This document shows, one piece after another, positions 28,028 through 37,389 of a stretch of 64,000 nucleotides of DNA; position 1 is the first letter of the stretch, and each line of letters opens with the position of its first letter. Origin of the DNA: Actinospica robiniae DSM 44927. Its GTDB lineage: Bacteria; Actinomycetota; Actinomycetes; Streptomycetales; Catenulisporaceae. The DNA lies in contig NZ_KI632511.1 in NCBI RefSeq assembly GCF_000504285.1, forward strand, positions 617,372-681,371, read 5' to 3'. The notes beneath the pieces are model-generated. The model worked only from the letters and a program-made list of their open reading frames with translations. It was not told where the DNA came from and searched no databases. A program made the position numbers and the translations under genes.

Positions 28028-28240
28028 GTGAACTGCTGCTGGGTCCCGGCGCCGCAGGCCTCGACGTCGGCGAACGTGCTGGGTGCGGTGCTGCCGTTGG
28101 GGTCGTCCAGACACAGTCCGGATGCCGAGTTTAGGTAGGACTGAGTGCTCACCGGCTCCGCCGGCACCGTCTCGACCTGGTCGATCTGGTACTGGCCGGC
28201 ATCGAGATTCGCGTTGTTGATCTTCAGTCGAAGTGCTGCC
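28010..28240 (-). pseudogene. Ricin-type lectin (CBM13) fragment
   Basis: The minus strand encodes INNANLDAGQYQIDQVETVP, then SYLNSASGLCLDDPNGSTAP and ADVEACGAGTQQQFTYT, the SGLCLDxxN ... CxGxxxQxW signature of ricin-type beta-trefoil repeats (with Phe in place of the usual Trp). The rest of the trefoil and any catalytic domain are gone. It is probably the tail of a lost secreted glycosidase. Confidence 0.55.
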
Positions 28241-28483
28241 TCCACCGAGTGGGCGAGCGCGTCGCCCAAGGGGGGCCGACGACGGGCGGGCCACGGGTCC
28301 GGCGTCAGAGGGCTGATGGGTTCGGGACCGTTCCGGAGAGACGAACGGCAAAGGATTGTCCCGGCACCTGGCCGGGTGGCGCGCGGGCTGTCATCGTGTG
28401 CCGCGTACACCACCGTGTACGTCACCCAGGCCACCCAGCCCACCCGGACTCCGACGGGTCACCCCCACAGAAGGTCGTCTCCC

Positions 28484-29713
28484 ATGCGTCCAAGACCACA
28501 CCGGTCGCTCCGCATCCTGCTGTCCCTCGCCACGGTCGTCTCGCTGTGCACCGCGGGCGCCGCGGTGGCCGCCGCCCCCGCGTTCGCCGACGGGCCCGGT
28601 TCCGGTTCGCCGTGGGTGGTGAGCGTCGGCGACTCCTACATCTCCGGGGAGGCGGGCCGCTGGGCGGGCAATTCCAACGACGGGGAGAGCCTGATCGACG
28701 CGCTCGGCCCCACCGCGTACGACGACAACCCGGCCGGCAACGCGGAGAGCATCTCCGGCTGCCACCGGTCGAAGTCGGCCGAGATCTACCTCGGCGGCGG
28801 CGTGAACGGCGAGAACCTCGCCTGCTCCGGCGCCGAGACCTCGACCTACGTCGACTCCGGCGACTTCAAGCCGGGCCTCGACTTCTACAGCGACTCCTCC
28901 GGCAACCAGGGCCAGGCGCTGATGCTGCAGAACTTCGCGGCCACCCACAACGTGAAGATGGTCGCGGTCTCGATCGGCGGCAACAACTTCAACTTCGCCT
29001 CGATCGTCGAGGACTGCGTCGAGGACTTCCTGCTCTCCCCGTCCTGGTGGCCGGACTACTGCAGCGACGACTCCTCGGTGACGAAGAATTTCACCACCAG
29101 CAACGTCAACGCGCAGATCGCCGCGATCAAGACCGCCCTGCTGAACGTGCACCAGGCGATGGCCAACGACGGATACGCGGACTCGAGCTACTCGATCGTC
29201 GTGCAGAACTACCCGTCGCCGATCCCGAACGGCTCCGGATTCCGCTACTCGCAGTCCGGCTACACCCGGCAGGACACCGGCGGCTGCGGCTTCTGGAACA
29301 CGGACGCGAACTGGGCCAACGGCGCCGCGCTGCCGACCATCGACAACGCCGTGTTCACGGCGGCCGCGCAGACCGGGCTGGGCAACGTCCACACCATGGA
29401 CATCAGCTCGGCCTTCAACGGCCGGCGGCTGTGCGAGAACACGGTCGGCCTGATCGAGGAGGAGGGCCTGTCGAGCTGGCGGAGTACGGGTGCTGAGAAC
29501 GTGACGGAGTGGGTCAACCAGATCCGCACCGTCTCGACGATCGGCAGTGACTACTACATCCAGGAGTCCCTGCACCCGAACTACTGGGGGCAGCTCGCCC
29601 TGCGCGACTGCCTGCGCCAGGCCTACAACGGCGGCGCCGTGCGCAGCGGCGCGTGCAACATCGCGGGCAACGGACTCGACAGCCAGGGCGAGCCGTTGAT
29701 GACACTGCACTAG
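28484..29713 (+). CDS. Secreted SGNH/GDSL-family hydrolase
   Basis: A 409-residue secreted esterase or lipase. A signal peptide (residues 1-36, cleavage after AFA) precedes the SGNH hydrolase domain: block I SVGDSYISGE (Ser nucleophile near residue 48), block III VSIGGNNFNF with the oxyanion Gly and Asn, and block V ESLHPNYWGQ with the catalytic His. Several cysteines (CHRS, NLACSG, EDCVED, WPDYCS, GGCGFW) should form disulfides outside the cell. ATG 28484 starts directly at the signal peptide. The gene is followed by a strong hairpin. Substrate unknown. Confidence 0.88.
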   Translation: MRPRPHRSLRILLSLATVVSLCTAGAAVAAAPAFADGPGSGSPWVVSVGDSYISGEAGRWAGNSNDGESLIDALGPTAYDDNPAGNAESISGCHRSKSAEIYLGGGVNGENLACSGAETSTYVDSGDFKPGLDFYSDSSGNQGQALMLQNFAATHNVKMVAVSIGGNNFNFASIVEDCVEDFLLSPSWWPDYCSDDSSVTKNFTTSNVNAQIAAIKTALLNVHQAMANDGYADSSYSIVVQNYPSPIPNGSGFRYSQSGYTRQDTGGCGFWNTDANWANGAALPTIDNAVFTAAAQTGLGNVHTMDISSAFNGRRLCENTVGLIEEEGLSSWRSTGAENVTEWVNQIRTVSTIGSDYYIQESLHPNYWGQLALRDCLRQAYNGGAVRSGACNIAGNGLDSQGEPLMTLH

Positions 29714-29730
29714 GAGCTGTGCGGAGTCTA

Positions 29731-29769
29731 GATCATGTGGCTGGGGTGAGTGTCTTCAGCCACATGATC
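29731..29769. terminator. Perfect 13-bp inverted repeat after hydrolase gene
   Basis: GATCATGTGGCTG (29731-29743) and CAGCCACATGATC (29757-29769) are perfect complements with a 13-nt loop, 18 nt after the hydrolase stop codon. It likely terminates transcription; an alternative is the edge of the adjacent IS relic. Confidence 0.55.
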
Positions 29770-29970
29770 GATCCTCGGAGGGGAGTCCGGCTTGGTAGCC
29801 TTCTGGACTCTTGTCATATCTGGTGGCCAGCCCGCGCCACGTCTTGAGCCGCTGGAAGTAGCGTTCGACTGTGTTGCGCTGGTCGGCCTTGTCCGGGATG
29901 ACGGCGGTGATCCCGCGTCGCCGCAGGTAGGTGCGGTTGGACCTCGAGGAGTACGCCTCGCGACCTGCCG
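29756..29970 (-). mobile_element. IS5-like transposase C-terminal remnant
   Basis: AYSSRSNRTYLRRRGITAVI then PDKADQRNTVERYFQRLKTW and RGLATRYDKSPEGYQAG is the conserved end of IS5-family transposases (C1 glutamate region VERxFxxLKxWRGLATRYDK). The N-terminal two thirds are missing; at about 29975 the sequence changes, and an IS256 relic begins at about 30061. Confidence 0.7.
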
Positions 29971-30060
29971 AGAGCAATATCGTGTACTGCGTGCCGCTGG
30001 CGATCAACAACACCACCAGAAGCAAGACCCCTACTGGCCCTCGGCGCAGCTCGCTCACGA

Positions 30061-31014
30061 ACTCCGCCGTGGGCCCGCAAGCCCCCGAAGATCGCTGAGG
30101 TACTGCCGCTGCTCTACCTGCACGGCCTGTCCACCGGCGACTTCGTCCCGGCGCTCGAGCAGTTCCTCGGCTCGGCCGCCGGACTCTCGCCGGCCACCGT
30201 CACCCGGCTGACCGTTCAGTGGCAGGCGGAGAACGCCGCCTTCCTGGAACGCGACCTGTTACAGCTCGACTACGTTTACGTCTGGGCAGACGGTGTGCAC
30301 CTGCGCATACGCCTGGGCGAGAGCAAAGCCTGCGTGCTGGTGTTGATCGGGGTGCGCGCCGACGGCACAAAGGAGCTGATCGCGATGGACGAGGGCTACC
30401 GCGAGTCCGGCGAGTCCCGGGCCGCTCTCCTTCGCGACTGCGCCCGACTCGGGATGCGGGCCCCGGTCTTCGCGGTCGGTGACGGGGCACTCGGCTTCTG
30501 GAACGGCCTGCGCGAGGTGTTCCCCGAGACTCGGGAACAGCGCTGCTTGGTACATAAAACAGCGAATATACTGGACGCGCTGCCGAAGTCCGCGCAGCCG
30601 GCGGCGAAGAAGGCGCTGGCCGAGATCCGGGTCGCCGAGGACAAAGAGCATGCTCAGGCCGCGATCCGCGCGTTCGACAAGGCGTACGGCGCGAAGTTGC
30701 CCAAGGCCGTCAAGAAGGTCACCGACGACGTAGACGTGCTGCTGGCGTTCTATGAATACCCTGCTGAGCACTGGATCCACTTGCGGACTACGAACCCGAT
30801 CGAGTCGCCCTTCTCGACCGTGCAGTTGCGCACCAAGGTCACCCGCGGCGCGGGCTCCCGCACCGCGGCGCCGGCCATGGCGTTCAAGCTCATCGAATCA
30901 GCGCAGGCCCGCCGGCGCGCCGTGAACGCGCCCCACCTGGTCGCCCTGGTGCGCGCCGGAGCCAGGTTCGAGCGCGGCGTGCTGGTCGAACGCGACGAAC
31001 TCCACGCGGCCTGA
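30061..31014 (+). mobile_element. IS256/Mutator-family transposase, 5'-truncated
   Basis: About 317 codons of a Mutator-type transposase from PWARKPPKIAEVLPLLYLHG to the C-terminus. The DDE residues are present: Asp in YVWADGVH, Asp in AVGDGALGFW, Glu in NPIESPFSTVQLR. Roughly the first 100 residues of a typical ~400-residue IS256 transposase are missing and no start codon is preserved, so it is probably inactive. The longest ATG frame begins at 30295. It abuts the IS5-like relic, so one element likely landed in or beside the other. Confidence 0.75.
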
Positions 31015-31102
31015 AGGTCACCGTCGCCGCTGCAACCACCGTGCTTGCAGCCGAGTCTTGGTAGTAACCCGTGCCAGTGACCGCCAACAGGTGGAGGATG
31101 AA

Positions 31103-32134
31103 TTGTCCGAGCATCAGGATCACAGCAGCGCGGCACTGATCGCCGGCGCACGGACGGGGCGGCCGTCCGAGTGGGTGGCGGGGTTGTTACTGGCCCTGGT
31201 TCTGACCTGGGGTGCGCTGATCGCGATAGCGGCGCTGGCATTCGGAATGTCCATTGATTCGGCATTCCCCGGGGACATCGGCCTGATCGCGGCGGCCGGT
31301 GTGGCGATAGTCGGACTCGGGCTGGGCCTTGCTGTGGGCTGTCGGCTGGCGGTTCCGCTGCTGCAGTATGGCTTTGGGGACGCTCCGGCGACCTTCGGGC
31401 TGCCGAGCCGGTCGCGCCGCCTGCAGATGGCCGGACCCGTGGCCGGCATGGTCGTGGTCGATGCGGCCGCGATGTGGGCGCTCTCGGCGGTACTCCCGTT
31501 TCGCTTCGGACTGCTCAGCTGCCTGTATTACTGCCTGCCCGGCGTGCTTCTGGCCTGCTTGGCCGCACCGCGCTCCAAGGGCAGGCTGCTGATATTCGGC
31601 GTGATCCTGGTGACCGGAGTAGCGCTCGCCCTGCCCGTCAGGGCTTTGCAGAACGGCATTGCCGCCCAGCTGTGGCTCAGCGACAGCGGAGTGTCGGTGC
31701 GCGCCCAAGCGCAGGTCGTAGTCCTGCCAGGGCTCGTACAAGAGCCCTACACGATCGACAGCGGAACCCTCATCGCCCAGTTCGACACCGTTGAGGACGG
31801 GCTGAGCCAATGGGCCGCCGTCGAGACGGTCACCGCCAAGAAGACCGACCCGTGCGCTCCGGTACTCGTCGCAGAAGGCGACGCGGACGGGACCGAGTCG
31901 CTCTCCTGCACGCAGGTCAGCCCTGGCCTGTGGCTGCGCGGAAGCCAACTCGAGCAGGGAATCGGATATGTCCTGGAGCGCGACGGCGTGACCATCACCG
32001 TCACTGCCGGGATGAACCTCGACACCAACGCGCTTCGTCAGGCGGTTCTAGCGGCTCATCCCGCCTCCGACGCCGAACTCTGGCCGCGGGAAGACTCCAC
32101 AAGGTACTCGCTCATGGGCCTGCTTCTGCTGTAA
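31103..32134 (+). CDS. Multi-pass membrane protein of unknown function
   Basis: A 343-residue protein with five or six membrane segments in the first 170 residues (WVAGLLLALVLTWGALIAIA; IGLIAAAGVAIVGLGLGLAV; GPVAGMVVVDAAAMWALSAV; LLIFGVILVTGVALALPV) and an external C-terminal domain with two cysteines (DPCAPV, ESLSCTQ). I chose TTG 31103 because GGAGG lies 5 nt upstream; the frame opens earlier without an RBS. Such an arrangement resembles actinomycete surface proteins of unknown role. It follows the IS256 relic by about 90 nt. Confidence 0.6.
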   Translation: MSEHQDHSSAALIAGARTGRPSEWVAGLLLALVLTWGALIAIAALAFGMSIDSAFPGDIGLIAAAGVAIVGLGLGLAVGCRLAVPLLQYGFGDAPATFGLPSRSRRLQMAGPVAGMVVVDAAAMWALSAVLPFRFGLLSCLYYCLPGVLLACLAAPRSKGRLLIFGVILVTGVALALPVRALQNGIAAQLWLSDSGVSVRAQAQVVVLPGLVQEPYTIDSGTLIAQFDTVEDGLSQWAAVETVTAKKTDPCAPVLVAEGDADGTESLSCTQVSPGLWLRGSQLEQGIGYVLERDGVTITVTAGMNLDTNALRQAVLAAHPASDAELWPREDSTRYSLMGLLLL

Positions 32135-32404
32135 CGCGCCATGACGTCAGGCAGGACGCGACGACATAGAACCTCAATCGACGGGCCGCCGACCAAGCCG
32201 AGCTCAACAGAACTCATCCGGACCCGACCCACAGCCGCCCTGTGAAAGCAACGCGTCCACAGCTCTTGACAATAGCTCATCCGGCGGCGTGGAAACGGGT
32301 CAACGCGTTAGTGTCGTTGACGTCAGTCGCGGTCGGCTGAATACCGTTCCGTGCTGTTCTCGATGCAGAGCGGGATTCTCCGGGCGCTGCTCCCACGGCG
32401 CTCC

Positions 32405-32428
32405 CTGCTCCCACAGTTATGGGAGCAG
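32405..32428. repeat. Palindrome CTGCTCCCA-N6-TGGGAGCAG
   Basis: Nine-bp perfect arms around CAGTTA. The core GCTCCCA/TGGGAGC is identical to the first hairpin of the paired-hairpin elements at 15665 and 32702. Confidence 0.6.
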
Positions 32429-32656
32429 GTACAAGTAAAGCCAATGATTACCTTTCGGTAACACATGGGCCTGACCTGCATACTTCGCGGTGGGCGATAC
32501 TGGGATCGAACCGCGTGTCAGATTTCTTCGCTGGAAGCCGCTGAACTGCGAGTATTTCTCGACGACCGGAGCCGCGAAGAGTGTTGGCGGGTTGCTGACA
32601 GTTCGTCGGGAGCACGGCGAGGCTGCTTCCTGCTCCCAACGGGAGATGGTCTGTGT

Positions 32657-32747
32657 GAACTCTTTGAACGACCGAGTGTGAGACGAGCCGACACCCGCGT
32701 CGCTCCCAATCCCTGGGAGCAGTTTGACCTCTTCGGACTCTCCGAAG
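32657..32747 (+). repeat. Paired-hairpin element, copy B
   Basis: GAACTCTTTGAACGACCGAG, then at +45 the hairpin GCTCCCA-ATCCC-TGGGAGC (32702-32720), then CTTCGGA-CTC-TCCGAAG (32731-32747). Layout and spacing match copy A; the second stem differs in sequence but keeps pairing. Confidence 0.6.
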
Positions 32748-32837
32748 TGGCAGCGTATGCCGGGTTCCGTTCACGCTTTCGGGCTTGGCACCGTGTCGGC
32801 ACGGGCAGCCTGAACTGCGGTGCAATCAAGAGCTGTG

Positions 32838-33757
32838 GACTGATCCCGGTGCGGTTCAGAACCGGGCTCGCGAGCTTCGCGACCTACCTCGATACGCTTC
32901 CCCTCAGCGCCGTGCGTTGCTTCAACGCGTGGGACGCGGTTCCGCTCGCCTGGAACAACCTGGGAGAGGTGAAGCAGGACAAGTGGTACCCGTCGCCCGG
33001 TCCGGCGGGCAACACCACCGTGCACGAACTGTTCGCAGTCCTCGACGGGCTCCGGAAGGGAAACGCCTACGTGCAGCCCGGTGGCGGGCAGCAGCTGCCG
33101 CTCGACGGCGCCTACTCCACGCTCGACTCGGCACTGACGAACAGCACGACGGCGGACTTCCTGGGACAGGTGGCATTCCAGCACGCCAACAACACCTACC
33201 TCGGCCTGCTCGGAGCCTCGTTGCTGCCGTCCGGCGGACCGGTGGTGAAGAGTGTCGCTCCCACCTACGGCGAGAGCGGAAGCACGGTCGTCGTCAATGG
33301 CTACGGCTTCAACCCGGGCTGCGCTCTCGACTTCGGGCCCATCCCGTGCCACGAGTTCACCATCGACCCACAAGGCGACATCGTCGCGACGGTGCCGGGC
33401 GGTGTCGGAATCGTGGACGTCCGGGTCACCACGGTCTGGGGCACCTCGCCCGTGGTGCCGCTCGGGCAGTTCGCCTACGGCGGGCCGGCGCCCGTGGTGG
33501 TCACTGCGGTCGATCCGACCAGCGGGAAGGCGGGGACCACGGTCACGATCACCGGTTCGGGCTTCCCGGAGAAGAACGTGGGGGTGATGTTCAAGGATCA
33601 GGCGTCGAAGTCGGTCTCCTGGGTCTCGGATACCGAGCTCAAAGCCACCGCGCCCCTGCAGGCCGACGACAAGCAGGCGGTGGACGTGACCGTGAAGGTC
33701 GGCGAAATCGCCTCGCCCACCAGTCCGGCCGACGAGTACACCTACACAGGTCTCTGA
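32838..33757 (+). pseudogene. Truncated class 3-like lipase with two IPT/TIG domains
   Basis: The frame from about 32838 encodes FRTGLASFATYLDTLPLSAV followed by RCFNAWDAVPLAWNNL, the C-terminal portion of the lipase class 3 fold (FxxYL..R.xNxxDxVPxxW), then two IPT/TIG immunoglobulin-like domains (VVKSVAPTYGESGSTVVVNG; VVTAVDPTSGKAGTTVTITG). The N-terminal half with the GxSxG nucleophile is missing; upstream sequence is repeat copy B, which is still open in the same frame. No start or RBS is credible, so it is probably inactive. Confidence 0.6.
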
Positions 33758-34378
33758 GTCGCCGCTCTGCCGCGCCGGCTGTACGTTCAGGCTGCATCAG
33801 CGGCGAGACAGGTGACCGCTTTCCCGGCAGCCGTCTTCGGACTCGGACTGGCGGCCGGCAGAGCGGACGGCGGTATCGCCGACCGCGGCGGTGACAGCTT
33901 CACGGCAGATACCGAGGCCCCCGCACGACGGCGGGCTGGTCGCGAGGGGGAGTCCTGCATGATCCGTTGCAGCGCGTAGATCCCGCCGATCCGACTCTTC
34001 TCGGTACCCGAACCTAAGTTCGTTACTGCGGCGTTGAAGGGGTCAGTGAATCGAGCTCGGCCAGCACAGCGGTGATGGTCGATGCGATCCGGAGAAGCGT
34101 CCTGATCTCTGAGAACCCATCAATCTGCGGCGTCGAAAATCAACGCGCCATCGTCCCCGCCAAGCTGCCGTGCCACGAACGGTGCTCATCTATTCAACAG
34201 GTAAAACGGTTGCCATTCGATCGTGTCTTCCGGTGAGCGCGCAGGACGGGAACCAGAGGCATGTCTTATCTCTTGATTGGTGTCAAACTGTTACGATGTA
34301 TTCGCAGTTGACAGTTTTTGTCACACACAACCCAACCATGCGCATCAGTACGCCGAAGGTCTTCGGAAAGTCAGGCAG
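33758..34378. other. Gene-poor stretch
   Basis: Nothing recognisable on either strand. The last 120 bp are more AT-rich than the surroundings (CAAACTGTTACGATG, CAGTTGACAGTTTTTG) and may hold the promoter of the gene at 34379; a TTGACA box is present at 34308 but no clear -10. Confidence 0.35.
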
Positions 34379-35481
34379 ATGACCCAGGCGCAGACCGCCC
34401 CGACGATCTCAACTCCCCTCACCCCCTACACCGGCGTCTACGCGACCGAGGCCGACCACGGGTGGGGAGCCTTCTTCTCCCCGCTGATCATCAACGGCGA
34501 CGGCACCATCAACGTCGCCGGCGCCCTGACCACGCCCACCTACGTCCCGGAGAACCCTTCGTGGACCTTCGGACCCATCTCCGTCACCGGGGTCCTGCAA
34601 GGTGAACGCCAAACAGCCACGGTCTACGGGGGTTTCGGCTTCGGGCAGGGCACCAATCCGCCGGCGCAGGAGGGTATCTCACCGTCGCGGGCGACGGAAC
34701 CGTCTCCGCCACCGGCAGTCAGTCCGAGGCCGCTTCCCTCACCGCCACGGTCACCGGCGACCAGATCACCTTCGCCGCGGGCCCCGGTATGAACATCCAC
34801 ACGAACGGCGACGCGGTCCTCCAAGCCGGCTCGAGCGCCGCCACCCCGTTCAACATCAGAGCTTCCTGCGTCGGTCACATGTGTTTCTCCGACGCCGCGG
34901 GCCGGTACTGGACGTTGCAATCCGGCGGCGCGGTCGAACTGGTCGCGGACTCCAGCCTCACCTTCGCCACGCAGGTGACCCCGCCGGAATTCGAGGCGGT
35001 CTGCCGGGATCTCGGCATCGACGTGACCTCTCTGCCGGCCTACGAGGCGCTGAGCCCGTGCCAGCAGGCCGAGGTCGACTTCACGTTGGACTTCTGTTCG
35101 GGATTGTTCGCAGCCCTGGGTCTGTCCCCGTACATCGTCCCGACGGCCTCGATCGGAGTGGCGCTGTGGCAGTATCTGCAGACGAACCCGGCCGTGTACA
35201 ACGCCTTCATCAACCTGGCGAAAGACATCGGCAACAACCCCGGCAACGTGGTCACGGACGCAGGCAAGATCCTCTCGCTCCTCAACGAGAACCAGATGGC
35301 CATCGCCTGCCTCAAGATGATGCTCAACGCCGCAGGCTGGTTCGTCGCCGCCGCGGTCGTCGCCAAGCTCGTCGAGCTCCTACTCCTGACCGATGCCGCT
35401 GTGGCACAGTCGGTGGCGACATTCGTGGTCTGGTGCGCACAGCTGGTCGACGACGGCGTAGACGTCGTTACGGCATGTTAG
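34379..35481 (+). CDS. Hypothetical secreted/surface-like protein, frameshifted
   Basis: Two frames form one gene. The first (ATG 34379) encodes LTPYTGVYATEADHGWGAFF and YGGFGFGQGTNPPAQEG. Near 34665-34677 the reading frame must shift by a one-base deletion, after which YLTVAGDGTVSATGSQSEAA continues through NIRASCVGHMCFSD to a helical C-terminus ending at 35481. Combined length is about 367 residues. The N-terminal half looks like a beta-rich domain; the second half contains a hydrophobic helix (WFVAAAVVAKLVELLLL). There is no classical signal peptide. Function unknown; it may be intact if the indel is a sequencing error. Confidence 0.5.
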
Positions 35482-35648
35482 ACGGCAGTCGGATCGGACG
35501 GGCGCAGATAGCCGGCCAGCGTCGGTCCGAGCAGTACTCCCGCGACCAGCTCCCCGACGACCACCGGGATACGGCGGCGCTCTGGGAGCGCGAGCAAGGG
35601 CCCGAGCAGAGCGGCCAATCCCACTACCGCGAGCATCGCGAAACTCAT
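35478..35648 (-). pseudogene. Cation:proton antiporter N-terminal fragment
   Basis: MSFAMLAVVGLAALLGPLLA then RRRIPVVVGELVAGVLLGPT is the typical first two helices of CPA2 (KefB-like) antiporters. The frame ends after 56 residues exactly where the convergent gene stops (35481), so the remaining ten or so helices are deleted. Confidence 0.55.
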
Positions 35649-35836
35649 AGGCAGATTCTTCTCCACGTCGAGGTCCGGCCGGGCAGGCGGCGCCGCGGCG
35701 TGGCATCGGAACGGGAACCTCGATACTGCTGACCGGGTCTGAGCCGGCGGACCTGGTGTCGCCGATCCGCCCGTGATCCTCGGCCTCTACCGCTGGAGTT
35801 CCTCCCGACGCGTCCGGACGGAATCCGGATCGATGC

Positions 35837-36049
35837 TCAGCGGGCGGACTCCAGGCGCATGGCGAGGGCGGGGCAGGCCGCGACGGCTCGCTGCGCGTGG
35901 CGGGCGTCGCCGCCGGTTATCGGGCCGGGCGCTTGGATCGGGTAGCCCCACTCGTCGAGCTCCACCTTCTCGGGGAACAGTTCGGCGCACAGGCCGTGGC
36001 CGGTGCAGGCGATCCGGTCGATCACGAGCCGGTGTTCGTTGCGCTTCAT
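35837..36049 (-). CDS. [3Fe-4S]-type ferredoxin (island 1)
   Basis: A 70-residue ferredoxin with three cysteine ligands, Cys15, Cys21 and Cys59, in IACTGHGLC ... AACPALAM, the arrangement of P450-associated [3Fe-4S] ferredoxins, where the second Cys of the usual CxxCxxC is replaced (His18). The start ATG 36049 overlaps the NuoF-like stop (ATGA), so synthesis is coupled. It probably exchanges electrons with the NuoF-like flavoprotein. No P450 gene is nearby, so the partner is likely within the island. Confidence 0.87.
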   Translation of the reverse strand: MKRNEHRLVIDRIACTGHGLCAELFPEKVELDEWGYPIQAPGPITGGDARHAQRAVAACPALAMRLESAR

Positions 36050-37389
36050 CGCCAATCACCTTCCTTGATCGTCTCGACTGGGGTGGGCAGCAGGGGCCGG
36101 GCGTTGCGCGCCGCGTGGCACGGCCCGCCCTCCAGGTGTTCTTGCGCGTGCGGGGCGAACGCGCGTAGCGCCGATGCCGCGAGATGTGCCGCGCCGTCAG
36201 GATGCTTGCAGGCGCCGCGTCCCGCAAGCAGTTCGACGCGGCGTTCGAGCCGCTCCGAGACATCGGGATCTCGCTGTCCGAACGCCAGCTGTGCGAAGTC
36301 GCCCGCGGTGGCCGGCAGGCCGAACATGCACGGCCCGCACTGGCCGGCGCTCTGCGACCCGAGGTATTCGAGGATACGGGCGGTTTCGGCGATTCCGCAG
36401 GCGTGGGCGGGCAGGACCGCCAGGACTCCGGCGCCGCCGTTCGCGCCGTGCTCGGCGAGCCCGGCGGCGCTGTATTCGAGTGCTGCGGCGTCTGCCGCCG
36501 GCAGCCACGTGCCGAAGTAGCCGCCGACGAGTACGGCCTGGGCGTCGTGGACGGGGTGGGCGAGCGCGAGGATGTCGCCCACGCTCATGCCGCTGTCGAC
36601 TTCGTGCACCCCGGGCTCCGCCACCGCGCCGGTGAGCGTGACCAGCGTGGTCCCGGGCGATTCGGCCGTGCCGCGCTTGCGGAACCACTCGGGTCCGTAC
36701 CGGGCGATCAGAGCGAGGTGCGCGAGGGTTTCGACATTGTCGACCAGGGTGGGGCGACCGCCCACGCCGCGACCGGCGGTGCGCGGGGGAGTCGTGGTGG
36801 GCTTGGCCTCGCCGCCGCCGAGCCAGTTGGTCAGCGCGGAGGCCTCGCTTGAGACGTAGTGGTGCGGCGGGGTGTGGACCTGGATCTCGATCGGGTCGAT
36901 GCCGTGCTCGCGCCGCTCGGCGACAAGCTCGCGCAGGCGTTCGTCCAGGCCGGTGTCCGAGGGTGCGATGCACAGGTGCGCCTGACGTGCTCCGACAGCG
37001 TCGGCCGCGAGGACGATGCCGTCGAGCACTAGGTGCGGGGCGAGGCGCAGCAGGGTCTTGTCCTTGGCGGAGGCCGGTTCGCTCTCCATGCCGTTGGCCA
37101 CCACGACGCGATCGGTGCGCTTCGTGTCAGCGACGGCCCGCAGCTTCTTCGCAGTGGGGAAGCCCGCGCCACCGCGTCCGGTCAGGCCGGCCCAGGCGGT
37201 TGCCGCGATCAGCGGGTGTTCGCCGGTGTGAGCGGTGAACGCCGGTATTCGGCCGTACTGCGCAAGGTGTTCACGCAGGTCAGTAGCAGTTCCCGTGGCC
37301 GACGGGACGGCCAGCAGGCGCTCGCCGTGGCCGCCTTCGAGCGCGTGCGTGGAGGCGGCCGGGTGGGTCGGGCGTATGTCCGTGACCAT
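36046..37389 (-). CDS. NuoF-like FMN/Fe-S/SLBB flavoprotein (island 1)
   Basis: A 447-residue homologue of the complex I subunit NuoF: GLTGRGGAGFPTAKKLRAV (FMN site), ANGMESEPASAKDKTLLRL, YVSSEASAL, GRPTLVDNVETLAHLALI, an SLBB region (LTGAVAEPGVHEVDSGMSVG) and a C-terminal Fe-S domain. The iron-sulfur motif is SAGQCGPC ... ACKHP: the first Cys of the usual CGxCxPC is Ala, leaving three cysteines. Start ATG 37389 has an AGGAGA RBS. NAD(P)H or ferredoxin oxidation feeding the adjacent ferric-reductase-like membrane protein is inferred. Confidence 0.86.
   Translation of the reverse strand: MVTDIRPTHPAASTHALEGGHGERLLAVPSATGTATDLREHLAQYGRIPAFTAHTGEHPLIAATAWAGLTGRGGAGFPTAKKLRAVADTKRTDRVVVANGMESEPASAKDKTLLRLAPHLVLDGIVLAADAVGARQAHLCIAPSDTGLDERLRELVAERREHGIDPIEIQVHTPPHHYVSSEASALTNWLGGGEAKPTTTPPRTAGRGVGGRPTLVDNVETLAHLALIARYGPEWFRKRGTAESPGTTLVTLTGAVAEPGVHEVDSGMSVGDILALAHPVHDAQAVLVGGYFGTWLPAADAAALEYSAAGLAEHGANGGAGVLAVLPAHACGIAETARILEYLGSQSAGQCGPCMFGLPATAGDFAQLAFGQRDPDVSERLERRVELLAGRGACKHPDGAAHLAASALRAFAPHAQEHLEGGPCHAARNARPLLPTPVETIKEGDWR

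Larger units (their letters stand above)
32135..32837. other. Gene-poor stretch with palindrome and repeat copy B
   Basis: No supported gene. It holds a 9-bp-arm palindrome (32405-32428), the motif CGCTGGAAGCCGCTGAACTG (about 32530-32550) that recurs inverted at 15.4 kb, and the paired-hairpin element copy B (32657-32747). At about 32838 lipase-like coding begins in an open frame continuous with the repeat. Confidence 0.5.

Noticed and set aside
32488-32520. tRNA-like T-arm (GGTTCGATCCCAG on the minus strand)
   Set aside because: The flanking bases do not form a T-stem, and no acceptor or anticodon arm can be folded.
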